Below the pieces are notes generated by a model, which saw only the letters and a list, made by a program, of their open reading frames with translations, did no database searches and was not told the DNA's origin. Positions 22,956 through 35,745 of a DNA stretch of 64,000 nucleotides are shown here, piece after piece. The stretch's first letter is position 1. The number at the start of each line of letters is the position of its first letter. The position numbers were made by a program, and so were the translations under genes. The DNA comes from Boswellia sacra. Its lineage: Eukaryota; Streptophyta; Magnoliopsida; Sapindales; Burseraceae. The stretch is taken from positions 357,470-421,469 of the forward strand of contig SNVD02009882.1 in the NCBI GenBank assembly GCA_013180625.2. Direction: 5' to 3'.

Positions 22956-25355
22956 TTGTGGATAATTGGATGAGATAAGTTTCATAAATAAATGTGCTTG
23001 TTTGGTTGGTTGGCTTATGGCAAACCAATTAGCAAAATGTATTGAGAAATCTGCTGTTGGATGATTGTCAGAAAGTCTAATTCAAAGGTTGCGAGTGTTA
23101 GTTTCAGAAACTAGTTGATTGCACTTAGTAGTTTGGTCAAACCACAAGGGTGTCCACAAAACCTCCTGAATAAGAATATGGCATGGTAGCTTAGGCCTTG
23201 GAGCCTAGAGATTTGAATCGCTGGTCACACCAATCAGAAAAGGATTTGACCTAAAAAATATTATCTTCTCATTTTCAATTATTCTTTCTTCACCTTTTGA
23301 CCATCACCTTTTTTCAATAAGATCTCGTTTTCTTCCTCTGTTTTCCTCTTCAAAAGTAATTTTAGGTAATCAGACCAATGGTACTGTTGGTTTTTTTTTT
23401 TAATTTAAGGATAACATTATACTTGAAAATTAAAAAGATATCAAGGGATCAAATTGATATCTTTTGACTTCTCGGTTTGACTTTTGAGTAAAGTTATGTC
23501 GATCCAAAAGTATTTTTACACTTAATTTTTTAAGCAAGGAGGTAGACGCGTTATCGCAAAGGGGGCTTCAACCCCCATTGAGATTTTTTTTTTTTAAATG
23601 AAATTTACCTATTAATATATTCCATTATTCATAAAATATATAATAATATTCCTTTCTGTTTCAACTACATGAACTACTGACAAAATAATCAAGGCCGGAT
23701 CGAGTCGAGGGTTAGTCCAGGCTGGATTTTTACGATTTATAAAAATGCCCCTCATATTATTAATATAATGTATTTTATATTATTCTTTAAAATGTTTTAC
23801 TATTACAATAACATGAAATTTCACTTATATCAATACATGAAATTTTGTTTGGTGTTTAAATAATTAAATACTAATATATGTAATGATTATATTTGCACAA
23901 AATATACTATATAAGACGTTGAAAGTGTGACCACTATCTCTTTTCTCAATTTCTAATATCTTACGGTGGTTCTTCTTTCCCACTTCTATTTCACTTGATT
24001 CTCTCTTAATCCATCTTCCTCTATCTCATTTATCTCATTTCCACTTTCCAATATATTATATAATCATTTTATATTTTATTAATTACTTGCAGTATGAAGT
24101 TAATCATCAATCAATTTAATTTCATTCTGTTATACTTAAATTACAACATCTATCAAATTGTTCACTCATCTTCAAGCTTTAACGGGCTCATCAGCCTAAC
24201 CAGTTAATTAATGTTTTTCTCCATTTTTTTTGTCAAATCTCTATCTTTCACTTTAATTATCTTTTAGCAATCAAACTAAAAAAAATTAGGTATTCAAAGG
24301 TTATCTCTTAGCACTTATGTTTTAGATAATTAGATTATTTTTAAGTAATTAGTTTGAGATTAAATTTTAAGATTAATTTAGTTTTAATAATGTTATTTAA
24401 TTTGTTTTCATAAATTAATTTTGATGTTTTATCGTGTGTAACATATTAGAGGATAATTATTTTTCAGGTATTCAATCTAAAGCATATTTTTGTTGTAGAG
24501 TTGATTTATGGGTTTTAGAATTAGTATTAATGTTTTGTTTTATTAATTGGTTAGTAATATATTATATAAGAAATAGAATATTGCAAGTTTAATTAGATGA
24601 CCAACAAAAACATATTTTAGTAGATATTATGGTATAGACTATAGAATATATCATAATATTGAATTGTTTCTAGAGCGTACAAGCGGCTTCACAATGCAAT
24701 AATGTAGTAGTGTGGGACTGCATCATGTACGTATGTCCTGTATCATAATGTAGTGGTGGGATTAATATTAATTGAATCATTCAAATTTACAAGCAAATTA
24801 GTAAGCATACACTATAATTCAATACTAATCTCTTTAATTTTTAGGGGTAAGGTTTCTTGCGTCTCCTTTTATCTAGGAGTAAAATTTTAATTTTTTATTA
24901 ATAAAATTTTCTTGTACTGTCGAGGTTTTTTTTAATTAAATTCAACTCGGGTTAGGAAAAATTCCTAGATCCGCCCATAAAAATAAGGGTGTATTTTATT
25001 TCTAAATTCACTAAATTGATATCACTCCTTTAATTTCTGTTATGCCACTAATAGATATTATACTTAGATCTTAATATTAGATATCTTGACCTGTAAAGTT
25101 AATTTGTAAAAATTCTAAGCACAATATGGAATATAAAAAAGAAAAAAAAAAGATAGACAATTAATTTTAGAATAATACTGGCTTTACAAATTTTTGTATA
25201 AACTCTTATATATAAACTGATGTGTCATAAGGTAACTGGAGTAGTAAATATACAAGATCTACTCATTTAATGAAATATGATGTGTGAATAAATGACCAAT
25301 GTCACATTAATTTATATGTAGAGTTTGCAAGAGTAACACTACTCTTAATAATTTT
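22955..25355. other. AT-rich intergenic stretch, no gene recognised
   Basis: All frames are closed within short distances. A possible transposon interval lies between GGGGGCTTCAACCCCC (23559) and AGATCCGCCC (24969), but no matching termini or target duplication were found. Confidence 0.45.
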
Positions 25356-25357
25356 AT

Positions 25358-25705
25358 TTAGTGTATCTAAAAGGAGAAGCAGTCTAATAGTATTGATGAT
25401 AACATTTTCTTTTTTTCTTTTGTAATAACCGTGGGTCTCCAACATAGGCCCCTCCCTAACTATTCCCACGGGGCTACATTAAAAAAGCCCAAATCTAATC
25501 CTAGGGAATAGTGAAGCTTTATATAGTCTATCTGTCCAGATGCAGCTAGTTCGTATCATCAAAGATATGTCTGTTTCACCAAGCCTCTCTCTGAGACAAT
25601 GCCCAGATCGTTACACCTTTCACGCAAGTCAGACTCTTAAGTTCATTTAGTATATCTAAAAGGACAAGCAATGTAAGAATATTGATGATAACAATTTTTT
25701 TTAAT
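25358..25705. repeat. About 290-bp tandem duplication across a plastid-rRNA/host junction
   Basis: The segment from TTTAGTGTATCTAAAAGG (25359) through the rRNA-like block ending at 25632 is repeated from TTTAGTATATCTAAAAGG (25647) onward. Both copies hold AT-rich host-like sequence plus the same 23S region (GTGGGTCTCC...GCCCAGATCGTTAC). The duplication therefore happened after the organelle DNA had inserted. Confidence 0.8.
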
Positions 25706-27140
25706 AAGCGTGGGTCTCCAGCTTAAGCCCCTCCCCGACTAATCCCACAGGGCTACGTAGGAGAAGCTTAAAGCCAATCCTAGGGACCAATAAAGCTTTA
25801 TTGGGTATTTCTGTTCAAGTTCGGGTAGTCTGTATCATAAAAAACATGTCTATTTCACCAAGCCCTTCTCTGAGAAAATGCCCAGATCGTTACGCCTTTC
25901 ATGCAAGTCGAAACTTAATTGGTAAGGAATTTCGCTACCTTAGGACTGTTATAATTACAGCCGTCGTTCCATGTGACATCAGCCACTAGCTCTTCTATCA
26001 TTAGGTCACTAACTTCCTTAGCCTTCCGATACTAGCCAGGTATCAGCCCCTATATATGGTCTTAATGATTTTGTAGTGACCTGTGTTTTTAAATAGTCAC
26101 CCAAGCCTGGGCACTACAACCCCTTCAATCAGAGTAACCTATTCTCCCAAAGTTACACAACTATTTTGCTAAGTTCCTTAAAGAGCATTGTCTCGTGCCC
26201 TTAGGTATTCTTTAACTACCCACCTGTGTTAGTTTCAGGTACAAGTACCCTTTTGTTGATTTAGTTTCAGGTACAAGTACCCTTTTGTTGAAGGTCATTC
26301 AGGCTTTTCCTAGGAGTATAGCATGGGTTTCTTTAGTGTCGTAGCGCCCTGTACTTGAATATTAGCTTGCGACATTTTTTTCTACGCCTTCTTATCCTAG
26401 AAATGCTGGGCACCTTGCGTCCTTGAACCGATAACCATCTTTCAGCTAACATGGCCTTCTCCGTCTATTGGGACCAAGGGGTAGTATAGGAATACTCACT
26501 TGTTGTCCATCAATTATGCTTTTTGGGATCATCTTAGGCCCTTAATCACCCCTGTGGAAGAACTTTGTAGAGGAACCCTTGGGTTTTTAGGGTATTATAT
26601 TCTTACCAATGCATGTGTTACTAAAGCTGACATTCTTGCTTTCACTTGGTCTACCTTTATCGATGCTTTTTTACATCCCATAGCTTCAGAAGATCACTTA
26701 GCCCCATTCATCTTTGATGCAAGAGCACTTGATCAATGAGCTATTATGCACTATTTCAAGAGTGGCTGCTTCTAGGCAAACCTCCTAGCTGTCTATGTAC
26801 CCTTACTTCCTTTATCACTAAGTCATTTAAGGGCCTTAGCTGGTGGTCCAAGCTCTTTCCCTCTCAACAATGAAGCTCACATCACGCATCATCTCATTGG
26901 CCGACCTTGAACCCTTTTATTTTGAGGTCATCTCTGGTATTAAGAGTTTGCTTGGATTTGCTACCACTTTTGCGGCCTACACTGAAACAATGCTTTACCT
27001 CTAGCATGTACAGTCAACTAGTTCGGAATTCCATTTAGTTTCACCAAACTTCATCCTAGTCATGGATAGACTATTCGAGTCCATAAGCAATGACAATTGC
27101 CCATGAAGACTTGTTTTTGCTACAACTCCACCATGCATTC
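25430..27140 (-). pseudogene. Plastid-type 23S rRNA insertion (NUPT), decayed
   Basis: The plus strand is the reverse complement of a large bacterial-type 23S rRNA. Recognisable stretches include CCCAGATCGTTAC (25610 and 25881), GGAATTTCGCTACCTTAGGA (25926), GGTACAAGTACCCTTTTGTT (26238), GCACCTTGCGTCCTTGAACC (26409), TGAGCTATTATGCACT (26737) and GTGGCTGCTTCTAGGCAAAC (26762). It covers roughly the middle half of the rRNA. Many differences are C-to-T or G-to-A, as expected after methylation and deamination in nuclear DNA. A 32-bp internal duplication lies at 26229-26292. Local wording fits the plastid gene better than the mitochondrial 26S gene, judged from memory. Ends: right limit near 27140; left limit at the tandem duplication. 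Confidence 0.85.
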
Positions 27141-27495
27141 TAATGCCAAGTCCTAGAGATAATAGTGTAATCTAGCAACGCGACTTGAATCCAGGGCCAG
27201 GCGCCTAACCGCACATCCTACTATGTAGCAATTTAAAATATAAAACCACATCAAGAATAATATATTAAACTAAACTACAAGTTATTATATTTATTTTTAT
27301 AGCATTTTTACCTGTAGTATTGTAGTGTAACTTAATCAAAGCCATCCCTACTAAACAAAATTTCTAAGTATATTGATTATTAATTTTTGAAACAAAATTT
27401 TATCTAAAATAAACCAATAATTTAACAAAGAAGCTACTCATTCCAAATTTTTTCAAGCATGAATACTTTTCTTTTTTTTTTTACTTGTTTTTAAA
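27140..27495. other. No gene recognised
   Basis: Short spacer between the rRNA pseudogene and the Mutator-like element, AT-rich after 27230. Confidence 0.5.
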
Positions 27496-29884
27496 GGGAA
27501 AATATTACAAATAACCATAAACTAAGGCCTGATATTGATATAACACTCATATTTTATATAATATTATCAATAACCATACTGTTAACTGATTTCAGTTGAA
27601 TTTAACACCTAAAGGATAAAAAAGTAACTTAAGTAATTTGCATAAGTAGTTTCATGTTCATTTTTTAAAATAAAATAATCTTATAAAACTTCAGTGAAAA
27701 AAACCATGAACAATAAAATACATAAAATAAATATATTAACTACCAACTGCACCTTCAAAACATATGCTTTCCTATGAATTTAGTTGTTTGAATAAAGTTG
27801 ATTGGTGTTCTAGATTAAAATAGTTTTGGACTTTTCTGGGGGTTATTATAATTTTTTATATTTTATTTATTTAATTATAAGAAAGTTTCTTTTAGTTTTC
27901 AGATTTATTTTAATTAGTTTAAATAATTTTATTTAATTTTTTAGCATTAAAATACTATTTATATTTTAATCTGTTTATTTGATTTTTATTATTTTAATTC
28001 ATCCTCTCTTGTTTATATATGACTTCTTTATTTTTAATTTGACTTTTATTATGTATCTTTTTTTAGGGTTTTATAATATGTTATTTAGAAGTTTTATATT
28101 TGTTGTCTTTTAGTATAAGTTACCAATGAAATTTTATAACTCTTTCATTTAAATGCTAAACCGATTATAAATTATTTAAATAATGAAAAATAGTATTATA
28201 AGTTATTTCAATAATGAAAAATAGAATGTTGAATGGTATAATAGTTATTATATATATTTTAAATGTGAGGAGAGTTGTTTGATTAATCACTTAAGTCTGA
28301 ATCTATTCAAATTTAAGTTATTCAGATAAATTTTTTTATTCATTTTGCTCTCCAATCACTTAATTTCAGGCAACAAGAATAGAATTGAAAAAGTGAAAAA
28401 ATTTCACTTTTTCCTTTGAAATATCTAAATATCTAGAAAAACTATAATTACCCCTCTTTATTAAATCAACATAAAATTTCATTTAGCTTTCAATTAATTT
28501 AATTTTTTCAATAAAACATATTTAATAAAATATTTGAATAATAGAAATTGAATATGCATTTTATATTACTTGCCGGTGATCATGGCCATCACCGGACAGT
28601 CATCATCGCTACCGTCGGCCACCGTCTGAGTCGCGCATCCAATGACACATTTGGCAACACCATGACCAGCTCTGCTTGATCTACAAGTCTATCTGAGTAG
28701 TTTTAGAGGATATGACGACGTTTTTCCAATAAAGGCCAAGAAAACCTTCGGCCAACCGAATATTTATGGGCCTTTAATGGCCAAATGTCATCATATCTTC
28801 CAAAAAGACTCCGATAATCTCATAGATTGAGCAAAGCTAGTCATGGTGATGTCGAAGGTGTCACTAGATGTGCCACATAACAGGCGATGGGCGATGGACG
28901 GCAGTGGCGGATGATGGTGGCGTTAACTAGGTGATGAAAATGTGAGTGATTTTTCTAATTTGCAAGATTATGTAAAATTATTTATTAATATTATTTTAAT
29001 TTATTAAAAGGTAAAATTTTTGGTATATGTCTTAATTTATTAGATTAAATATGAATTTTTGGTATATGTCTTAATTTGTGAATTTTTAATAGTATTATTA
29101 TCAAGTTGTTATATTATCTTTTACTATATTTATAATTTATTATATTAAACAATGACAAGATTTTTTTATAATAGGTAAGCATGTTATCTATTTCCATTAA
29201 TATTTCAAATTAATTTTGTAAACTATTTAATTTGAAGATGTAAAACATATTAAATGAAAATATATTTTAATTTCCATAGCAAACAAAGATAGATATGTCA
29301 TATTTAAATCATTTTGACATATTATAATTATTTTCAAAACTTGAAAATCAATAAATTAAAAATTATAATATACTTACATAAATATATGGATTTGATTTTA
29401 TTATAATGGATTTTCTATATACTATACTATTAATATATTCCTCTTTTTATAATACATAAGTTGATTATTATACTAGATTTTTCATATTTTAATAAATATA
29501 TACTTTTATAATAGGTAGGTTCATAATTTATTATGACTGAAATTTTGATCTATTTTTTTAATTATTTAGCTTTTAAAATTGACACCATAATAATCTCAAA
29601 ATCTTTTATTTTCTATGATAAGGATAAAAATGTCACATTTAAGTTAAGGTGTCCACTTGACTCTTGTTTTCAGTTATATGAAAAGTTAAAAGTAAAAATA
29701 CTATACATAAAATAAATTATGTCCTATTAAGTGCTAAGTTCTTTTAAGTTTTAAGTGATTAAAACAAATAGCCACTAATTTAACAGAGTTTGTTGGTAAC
29801 AAAGTGACTGATAATATTATATAAAACTTGAGGGTTATTTCAATATTAGGCTCTAGTTTAGCGTTATTTGTAATATTTTTGTCC
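27496..29884. mobile_element. Non-autonomous Mutator-like element
   Basis: Long terminal inverted repeats of about 100 bp: the left end GGGAAAATATTACAAATAAC (27496) matches the inverted right end, GGACAAAAATATTACAAATA. Similarity continues inward through the TTTATATAATATTATCA stretch on both sides. The flanks GTTTTTAAA (27487-27495) and TTTTTTAAA (29886-29894) resemble a 9-bp target duplication, though the AT-rich sequence weakens that evidence. The 2.2-kb interior has no transposase; it holds the foldback described separately and AT-rich filler. Long TIRs and 9-bp duplication are typical of MULEs. Confidence 0.72.
28573..28946. repeat. Large imperfect foldback (inverted repeat)
   Basis: A GC-richer island in AT-rich DNA. 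The left arm (TGACACATTTGGCAACACCA, from 28644) pairs with the right arm ending at about 28867, and both arms carry the AGGATATGACGAC/GTCATCATATCTTCC block. The outer arms (28573-28640 and 28870-28946) pair more loosely. The central loop is about 28720-28780. It could be a separate foldback element or captured sequence inside the Mutator-like element. Confidence 0.65.
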
Positions 29885-30033
29885 TTTTTTTAAATGTGTT
29901 AGATAAGAAGTAAAGACTTTCAGGACTATTGAGAGAAAATGAAAAAAATGTGGCATTTAATAAGTTTTTTTAAAAAATAAATATAGCTTTCAGACCTATA
30001 ATCCAATGGTTGTACTACCAAGTCCTCTTGGGC

Positions 30034-31108
30034 CCTGTTTAGGGGCGGACTAGGCATAGGATTAGACTAATTATAATGCTATCCTTAGTCCTATCCTAGT
30101 GTTTGGCTCAAATTGGCAGGGTGGGACGGGATAAGCATTAGTCTCAACACCCTCTCACAGTTTCATCATTTTGGGACTATTTAAATTTTTAAGTTTGATC
30201 AAATAAAATATAATGATAAAAAATATAATATAATAACAATTTTGAATTTCAAATTATATTTAAATATTTAATTAATTTTATCTAAAAAAATTAATCTTAA
30301 TTATTTATTTATAAAGATGATGTAATAATAATGTAACAAATAACCAATAATATTAAGTTTAAACTTAAATTTTATATAACAATTAATTTATAGTTTAAAT
30401 AATATGTTAAATTATTATTTTTAAAGAAATATAAAAAGATATTAAGTATTTTTAACATCTAAAATAAAAATATTTTATACTATTATTTTATAGAAATATA
30501 AAAAGTATAAAATACTTATGATCTAAATGTTAAATTAATTTTTATTTTATTTAAAATTGAAAAAATAAATTATTTTATATTTAAAATTAATTTCTTAAAA
30601 TTACCATCTACTAACATATTAAATAATATTAAAAATACTTAAAACATAACATATAATATAGTTACATTTCATAATTTTTAATTATATTTAAATATTTAAT
30701 TAGTTTTACCTATAATTTATCTTGGTCATTTATTTATAAAAATGATGAAATAATAATTAAAAATAACCCAAAATGTTAAATGTTAAATTTAAAATTTATA
30801 TAATAATTAATTCCTAATGTAAAAAGATATTTCGCATTATTATCTTTAAAAAAATAACAAGTATTTAAATATTTTTAATCTAAATATTAAATTAATTTTT
30901 ATTCAAATTAAACTTGAATAAAAATTAATTGGTTTATATTTAAAAATTGATTTCTTAAAAATTTTCTATATACTAATATAATCCAGTCTCGTACTACACT
31001 AAACATAAGACAGTATTATTTACAATCCATCTCAATCCAATCCAGTTCTAATTCTAATTTCAATCTCAGTCCAATGTACTCCAATCCAGATTTCCAAACG
31101 CAGGTTTG
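30034..31108. mobile_element. MITE-like repeat with GGCCCTGTTT end
   Basis: Begins GGGCCCTGTTTAGGGGC and ends CCAAACGCAGG, a weak inverted pair. Just inside both ends are runs of the ATCC/GGAT type (CTATCCTTAGTCCTATCC; CAATCCAATCC). The AT-rich core has repeated AAATATTTAATTA-like segments (30256 and 30690). No coding sequence. The end sequence is common in plant PIF/Harbinger-type MITEs, but no TTA/TAA duplication was found, so the class is uncertain. Confidence 0.4.
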
Positions 31109-31109
31109 A

Positions 31110-31880
31110 TGTAGTATAATAATAGTATTATTATTATTATTATACTCACGTGCAAAAAATAAAATACCATGGAATTGCCACGTGATTTATTTTGTAGATT
31201 GGGAACCTACGGTTGCGGTCTCTCAGAATGTTTGTTGTATTTTTGGACAGGTTGTTGGTATATTACTTCTTAGAAAAGTAGATAATAGATCTAGTGGTCT
31301 TGTCTGCATGATAACCCCCTACCACTCCACTAGATGCAAGCCACGTGCCCCGAAAAATTCTTGTCCATTATCCATTTGTTGAAGACACTGCTCCTCATTT
31401 ATTACTTATTGTTATCGACAGTGGTAACTATGGGATGCGGGTAGTATATGAATTTCAATTACTTTTTTCAAATATCATTTATTATTTATTATTTATTATA
31501 ATTTTCGAATATAATAATAAATTATATATACATATTTTTTAAATGGCTAAAACAGTAATATATGTCGACTTTCTTTTGAACTGTGTGAGTCCTGTACTCC
31601 TGTTTTTATTTAATCTAATTTTGAAAGAACTTGAAATAAAATCTTTCGATTGCATATATTCGATATCCTGGAGGGCATATAAATATATAATATGCACACA
31701 AAGGAGTTGATATCCTGATACCTAACTTTTTCAATTTGTTATTTTTTTTTTATTAAGTTTATACTTTCTAATGTTTTGGTCCATAACTAACCTTCTAGAA
31801 TGAGAGACCGGAAGGCAAAGCCCTCAGCATCTTAATAATTCAGACAAAAACGTTCAGTGTTAAGCCCCAGCCAGTTAGCA
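31110..31880. other. Spacer upstream of the SCPL gene; start of the duplicated block
   Basis: Contains a TTA microsatellite (31124-31142). From about 31460 it aligns by eye with 47370-47890 upstream of the SCPL pseudogene, so promoter-proximal sequence was part of the duplication. No gene seen. Confidence 0.6.
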
Positions 31881-31885
31881 GCTAG

Positions 31886-31894
31886 ACTATAAAG
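31886..31894 (+). promoter_or_regulatory. Probable TATA box of the SCPL gene
   Basis: ACTATAAAG lies about 95 bp before the ATG. The same CTATAAAG with similar spacing is kept upstream of the SCPL pseudogene (about 47800). Confidence 0.6.
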
Positions 31895-31982
31895 TTTGAA
31901 AGTTAGTGCAACAAACTATTGTTTCACCTCCTGCACAACCCTATAATCGTGCTTCATTTTGCTCCTCAGTTAACTTGCAACA

Positions 31983-34900
31983 ATGGCAACACAAGAAGCA
32001 AAATGTTTCAAAATGTGTAATTTCCAAGTGCTTCTTCTACTGCTTCTGGCTTTCTCTACCATTGCTTCTGCAGCAACTGTTGTCAAGTATCTTCCTGGGT
32101 TTGATGGTGAACTTCCCTTCTCTCTCGAAACCGGGTAGGGTAAGCTAGCATAGCTAGCCAATGCATTGTGCTAATGATGTTCAAAGTTTATGATTTGTTG
32201 CAGATGCTTCATTAATTTATTTGAATGGTTTTGTTTTCGTTCTTACTTTGTAGATATATTGGCGTTGGTGAATCCAATGAGAGTCAGCTCTTCTACTATT
32301 TTGTCAAGTCGCAGAGGAGTCCTGCTTATGACCCTGTTATGCTTTGGCTCACCGGTGGCCCTGGTTGCTCTGTTCTCTCTGCATTCTTCTATGAAAGTGG
32401 TGAGTTGAGTTCATTACTTTCCATTTATGTTTTTATTTGTCTTGTAAGTATTTTTAAAATTGTTTTTGTTTAGTAGCACTTAATTTCAACAAGTGTTTTG
32501 TTGTTGGATGGTAGTTCTAACAAAGCAAGGGTATTTTTGAAAGTTTAGGGGCGCTTTTTAAAAATAATTTTGTTGTGAAAATGGGAAAATGTTTTGGTAG
32601 CTTTCACCAAAAAAAAAAAAAAAAAGAAAAAGAAAATATTGCAACGATTGCTTTCCTGACCCACAAAAAGCTTTTATGTATTTCAAATAAATATTAAAAA
32701 GGAAAAATGAAAATAATTTTCTTGCTTACAGTTTCAAAAATACTTTTGAAGGCATCTTAAATGTATTTTAAATTATATATTTAATCATAAATAAACAATT
32801 TGGCAACCATTACATAGTACTGTTTCATTCTTCAATTGATTAGAATAACAAAATGGGGAATCTCTTTGACCTTCCAAGATTCCAAATGCTTTTTTTTTGT
32901 TTTAATTTCTCTTCTTATTCTTTTGCAGGTCCAGTAACTTTTGATTATGGTAATTACAATGGAAGTTTACCATCACTGCATCTAAACCAATATGCATGGA
33001 CAAAGGTTCTAAATAATTTCAAATCAATTATGTGATACTTTTTCCTCAAATTTAACTACTGGCAGTACTGTTTCCTCTTTATGTTTCACTCCTGAAAGTG
33101 ATTTATTTATTTGCCTCTCCAGGGCCTAAACATCATCTACGTAGATGCACCAGTTGGTACCGGATTCTCTTACTCAACAACCCAAGAAAATTACTATGTT
33201 AATGACACCAAATCCGCAGCTCAAACCTATGAGTTCTTGAGAAAGGTATTTGAAAGCCCTTTTGCAATGAGATTAAATAGAATTTTCTTAAAATATTTTA
33301 ATCATTAATTAATTAATTGTTGGCCAGTGGCTGATTGAGCATCCAGAGTTTTTAACAAATCAACTCTTCATTGGTGGTGATTCTTATTCTGGCATACCTC
33401 TTCCCATGATAGTTCAACATGTACTTGATGGTAATTATATTAGTTATTTAAGTTTCTTATAACAATCAAACCAAGTCTTGTTCCATTTTTTTTTTTGGAA
33501 ATTTTAAATTTGATTAATTAATTCTTGGGTTGCTTGCAGGAAACCAAATGGGATGGGAGCCAACGATGAACCTCAAGGTAATTTTTATGTTTTGTTTTCA
33601 TTTGTTTTGCAATGATTTTTATATAATATATGACCGTATAGAAGACATGATATCCTTGTTCATCTGAGAAGTTAAGACTTTTAGGCGGTCATCTTTCTAA
33701 ATTTAGATTCTTTAAAACGTTGACAGGGATACATTCTTGGAAATCCAAAGACTGATGATTTTATCGATTCAAATTCACTAGTACCAACTGCTCATAGATT
33801 AACACTCATATCAAATGAACTCTATGAGGTATAAATAACATTCTCTGTCTAACCATATGACTACTCTTCTTAATTTTAGTTTCTTCTAAATTCAACAAAA
33901 GCCCAATATATTTATTACCACAACATCCTCGTCTTGTGCTAATTTTCCAGGATGCAAAAGATTACTGTGGAGGAGATTATGTTAACATTAACGCAAGCAA
34001 CACAGAGTGTGTAACAGCCATCAATGAATACGATGAGGTTAGTGTTAAGTGACCACTTGACCTAAAAATTATAAACACAAGCTCACTTCGTTAATTTGGC
34101 TCTGATTAGGCACTAATGAGTATACGCAACCATTTGATTTTGTAGATGGTTCTTGAAATAAATATCATGAACATTTTGGAACCCAACTGCCAAACTGCTA
34201 AGCCAAGAAAAGGTCTTAAAGGAAGAAGATCAGTTGAAGAGATAGAACCTGATGAAATTCCTCTTGAAGAAATTAAAAATGGTGGCGCATATTGGTGTCG
34301 CGTAATCTTAGCTCTCCTTCACATGTTTTACCTGTTTGCAGGAGTAAGTTGTGGCAAATTTTGTCCTGATGACTGACAACAGGCACTGTACTTTTTTTCA
34401 GGATTATAATTATGTGCTATCTGGAATTTGGGCTAATAATAGAGCCGTCCGAGACACTCTAAATGTTAGAAATGTACGTGTATCCTATTAGTAACTTATC
34501 AATCCTCTCTCATGATTTTTTTATTGCCTAAATCTTCTTAACGTATATCCTTAAAATACGTATTGATACTGTAAATAATTGAAATATCTCGATGGTTAGA
34601 TTCAATATTTTTTTTTTAATAAATTTTAACGACAAGAATTTTCTTTAATATGTACTAGGATGTGTATATAATAGCAAAGTATTGACTGACACTTTGTAGT
34701 GATTGTTTATTACATTGGCGTGGAAATTTATTTATTTATTTATTTTTTTATGTGAAACAGAACACAATTGGAGTGTGGAAGAGGTGCAACGCCACATTAG
34801 CCTATACCAAGACTGTATCAAGTACGGTTCCTTATCATAAAAATCTCACTAAGACAAGCCTGCGAGGTCTGGTATACAGGTAATACCAGAATTTTTCTGT

Positions 34901-35649
34901 AATTTTTTTTCTGAATTTAATAAATTTATCCCAATAGTCTTGTTTATTTTAGCAATTGATTTAATAACAAGCACTAAAGGATCATCAAAAACTAACCCAA
35001 CAACTACTACGCTTCTAATTTGTGTAAAATTTAATTACTCTTACTTAATCACTTTTAATTGATTCCATTGTTGAAACTCTTGCAGTGGCGATCACGATTT
35101 CTCTGTTCCATGCATTGGGACACAGAATTGGATTCATCTGCTTAATTTGACCACCAACGAATACTGGCGGCCGTGGTTCGTCGACGGTCAAGTTGCCGGG
35201 TGTGTTCAATTAATTATATAAATTCATTAGCAAAAAGATTAATATCTTCTCCGAATAAGATTTTATAGGATCAGAAAGCTCTTGTCACATATGGGTATTT
35301 AATATAAATGTGGTTTATTAAATTTTTAGGATTTTAACGGCTATGTAATCTATCTTGTGCAGATACACAGAGAAGTTCATAAGTGATGACTTTACTTTGA
35401 TATATAACACTGTAAAGGTTAGAAAAATCTTTTTTCTTTTTCTTTCTGCAATCAAAAGAACATGCTACAACTTAAGAGTTTTTTAATTGTATTTAGTTTC
35501 TAAAAATTATTTTCATAAAACAAACCAAAACAATAACATTTATAAGTTTCTGTTTTTCATTGTAGGGTGCTGGCCATGTTGCTCCAGAGTACAAACCAAA
35601 GGAATGTTATAAAATGATTGATCGGTTCTTTGCTTATTACCCAATGTGA
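31983..35649 (+). CDS. Serine carboxypeptidase-like protein (SCPL), acyltransferase-type, 14 exons
   Basis: Alpha/beta-hydrolase-fold enzyme of family S10, predicted to be secreted or vacuolar. Exons: 31983-32134, 32254-32399, 32929-33005, 33123-33245, 33328-33430, 33540-33577, 33727-33828, 33951-34037, 34146-34301, 34402-34473, 34761-34879, 35086-35199, 35363-35417, 35566-35649. All junctions use GT/AG and the joined frame encodes 475 residues, the usual family length. A signal peptide ends near residue 30 (hydrophobic [15 protein letters not shown]). Mature enzyme starts near [10 protein letters not shown]. Motifs: WLTGGPGCS (82-90, oxyanion region), [11 protein letters not shown], nucleophile GDSYSG (Ser185), GDHD (393-396, Asp) and GAGH (His452). 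WLTGGPGC and GDSYSG (rather than GESYAG) are typical of SCPL acyltransferases, which use glucose esters as acyl donors; true substrate unknown. A basic stretch about 293-320 looks like the cleaved linker. Several N-glycosylation sites (NGS, NAS, NAT, NLT). No defect found. Confidence 0.93.
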
Positions 35650-35734
35650 TGAATGATTAATTTTTAGCTTAAGAATTTATGATCAAACTTTGTATTAGCA
35701 AAATTTTAGTTGCTAATTTCTTATTTGGGACATG

Positions 35735-35740
35735 AATAAA
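35735..35740 (+). terminator. Poly(A) signal-like AATAAA of the SCPL gene
   Basis: AATAAA 86 bp after the stop codon. The Mutator-like MITE begins 5 bp later, so the native cleavage region is displaced. Confidence 0.55.
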
Positions 35741-35745
35741 ATCTT

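Noticed and set aside
23559..24975. Possible transposon between GGGGGCTTCAACCCCC and AGATCCGCCC
   Set aside because: No matching termini or target duplication could be found.
26500..26739. 79-codon open frame
   Set aside because: It is the antisense of the 23S rRNA pseudogene.
27180..27230. tRNA-like stretch with GACTTGAATCC
   Set aside because: No cloverleaf could be formed and no anticodon arm is evident.
32190..32473. Open frames of 72 and 82 codons
   Set aside because: These are exon 2 of the SCPL gene read into its introns, not separate genes.
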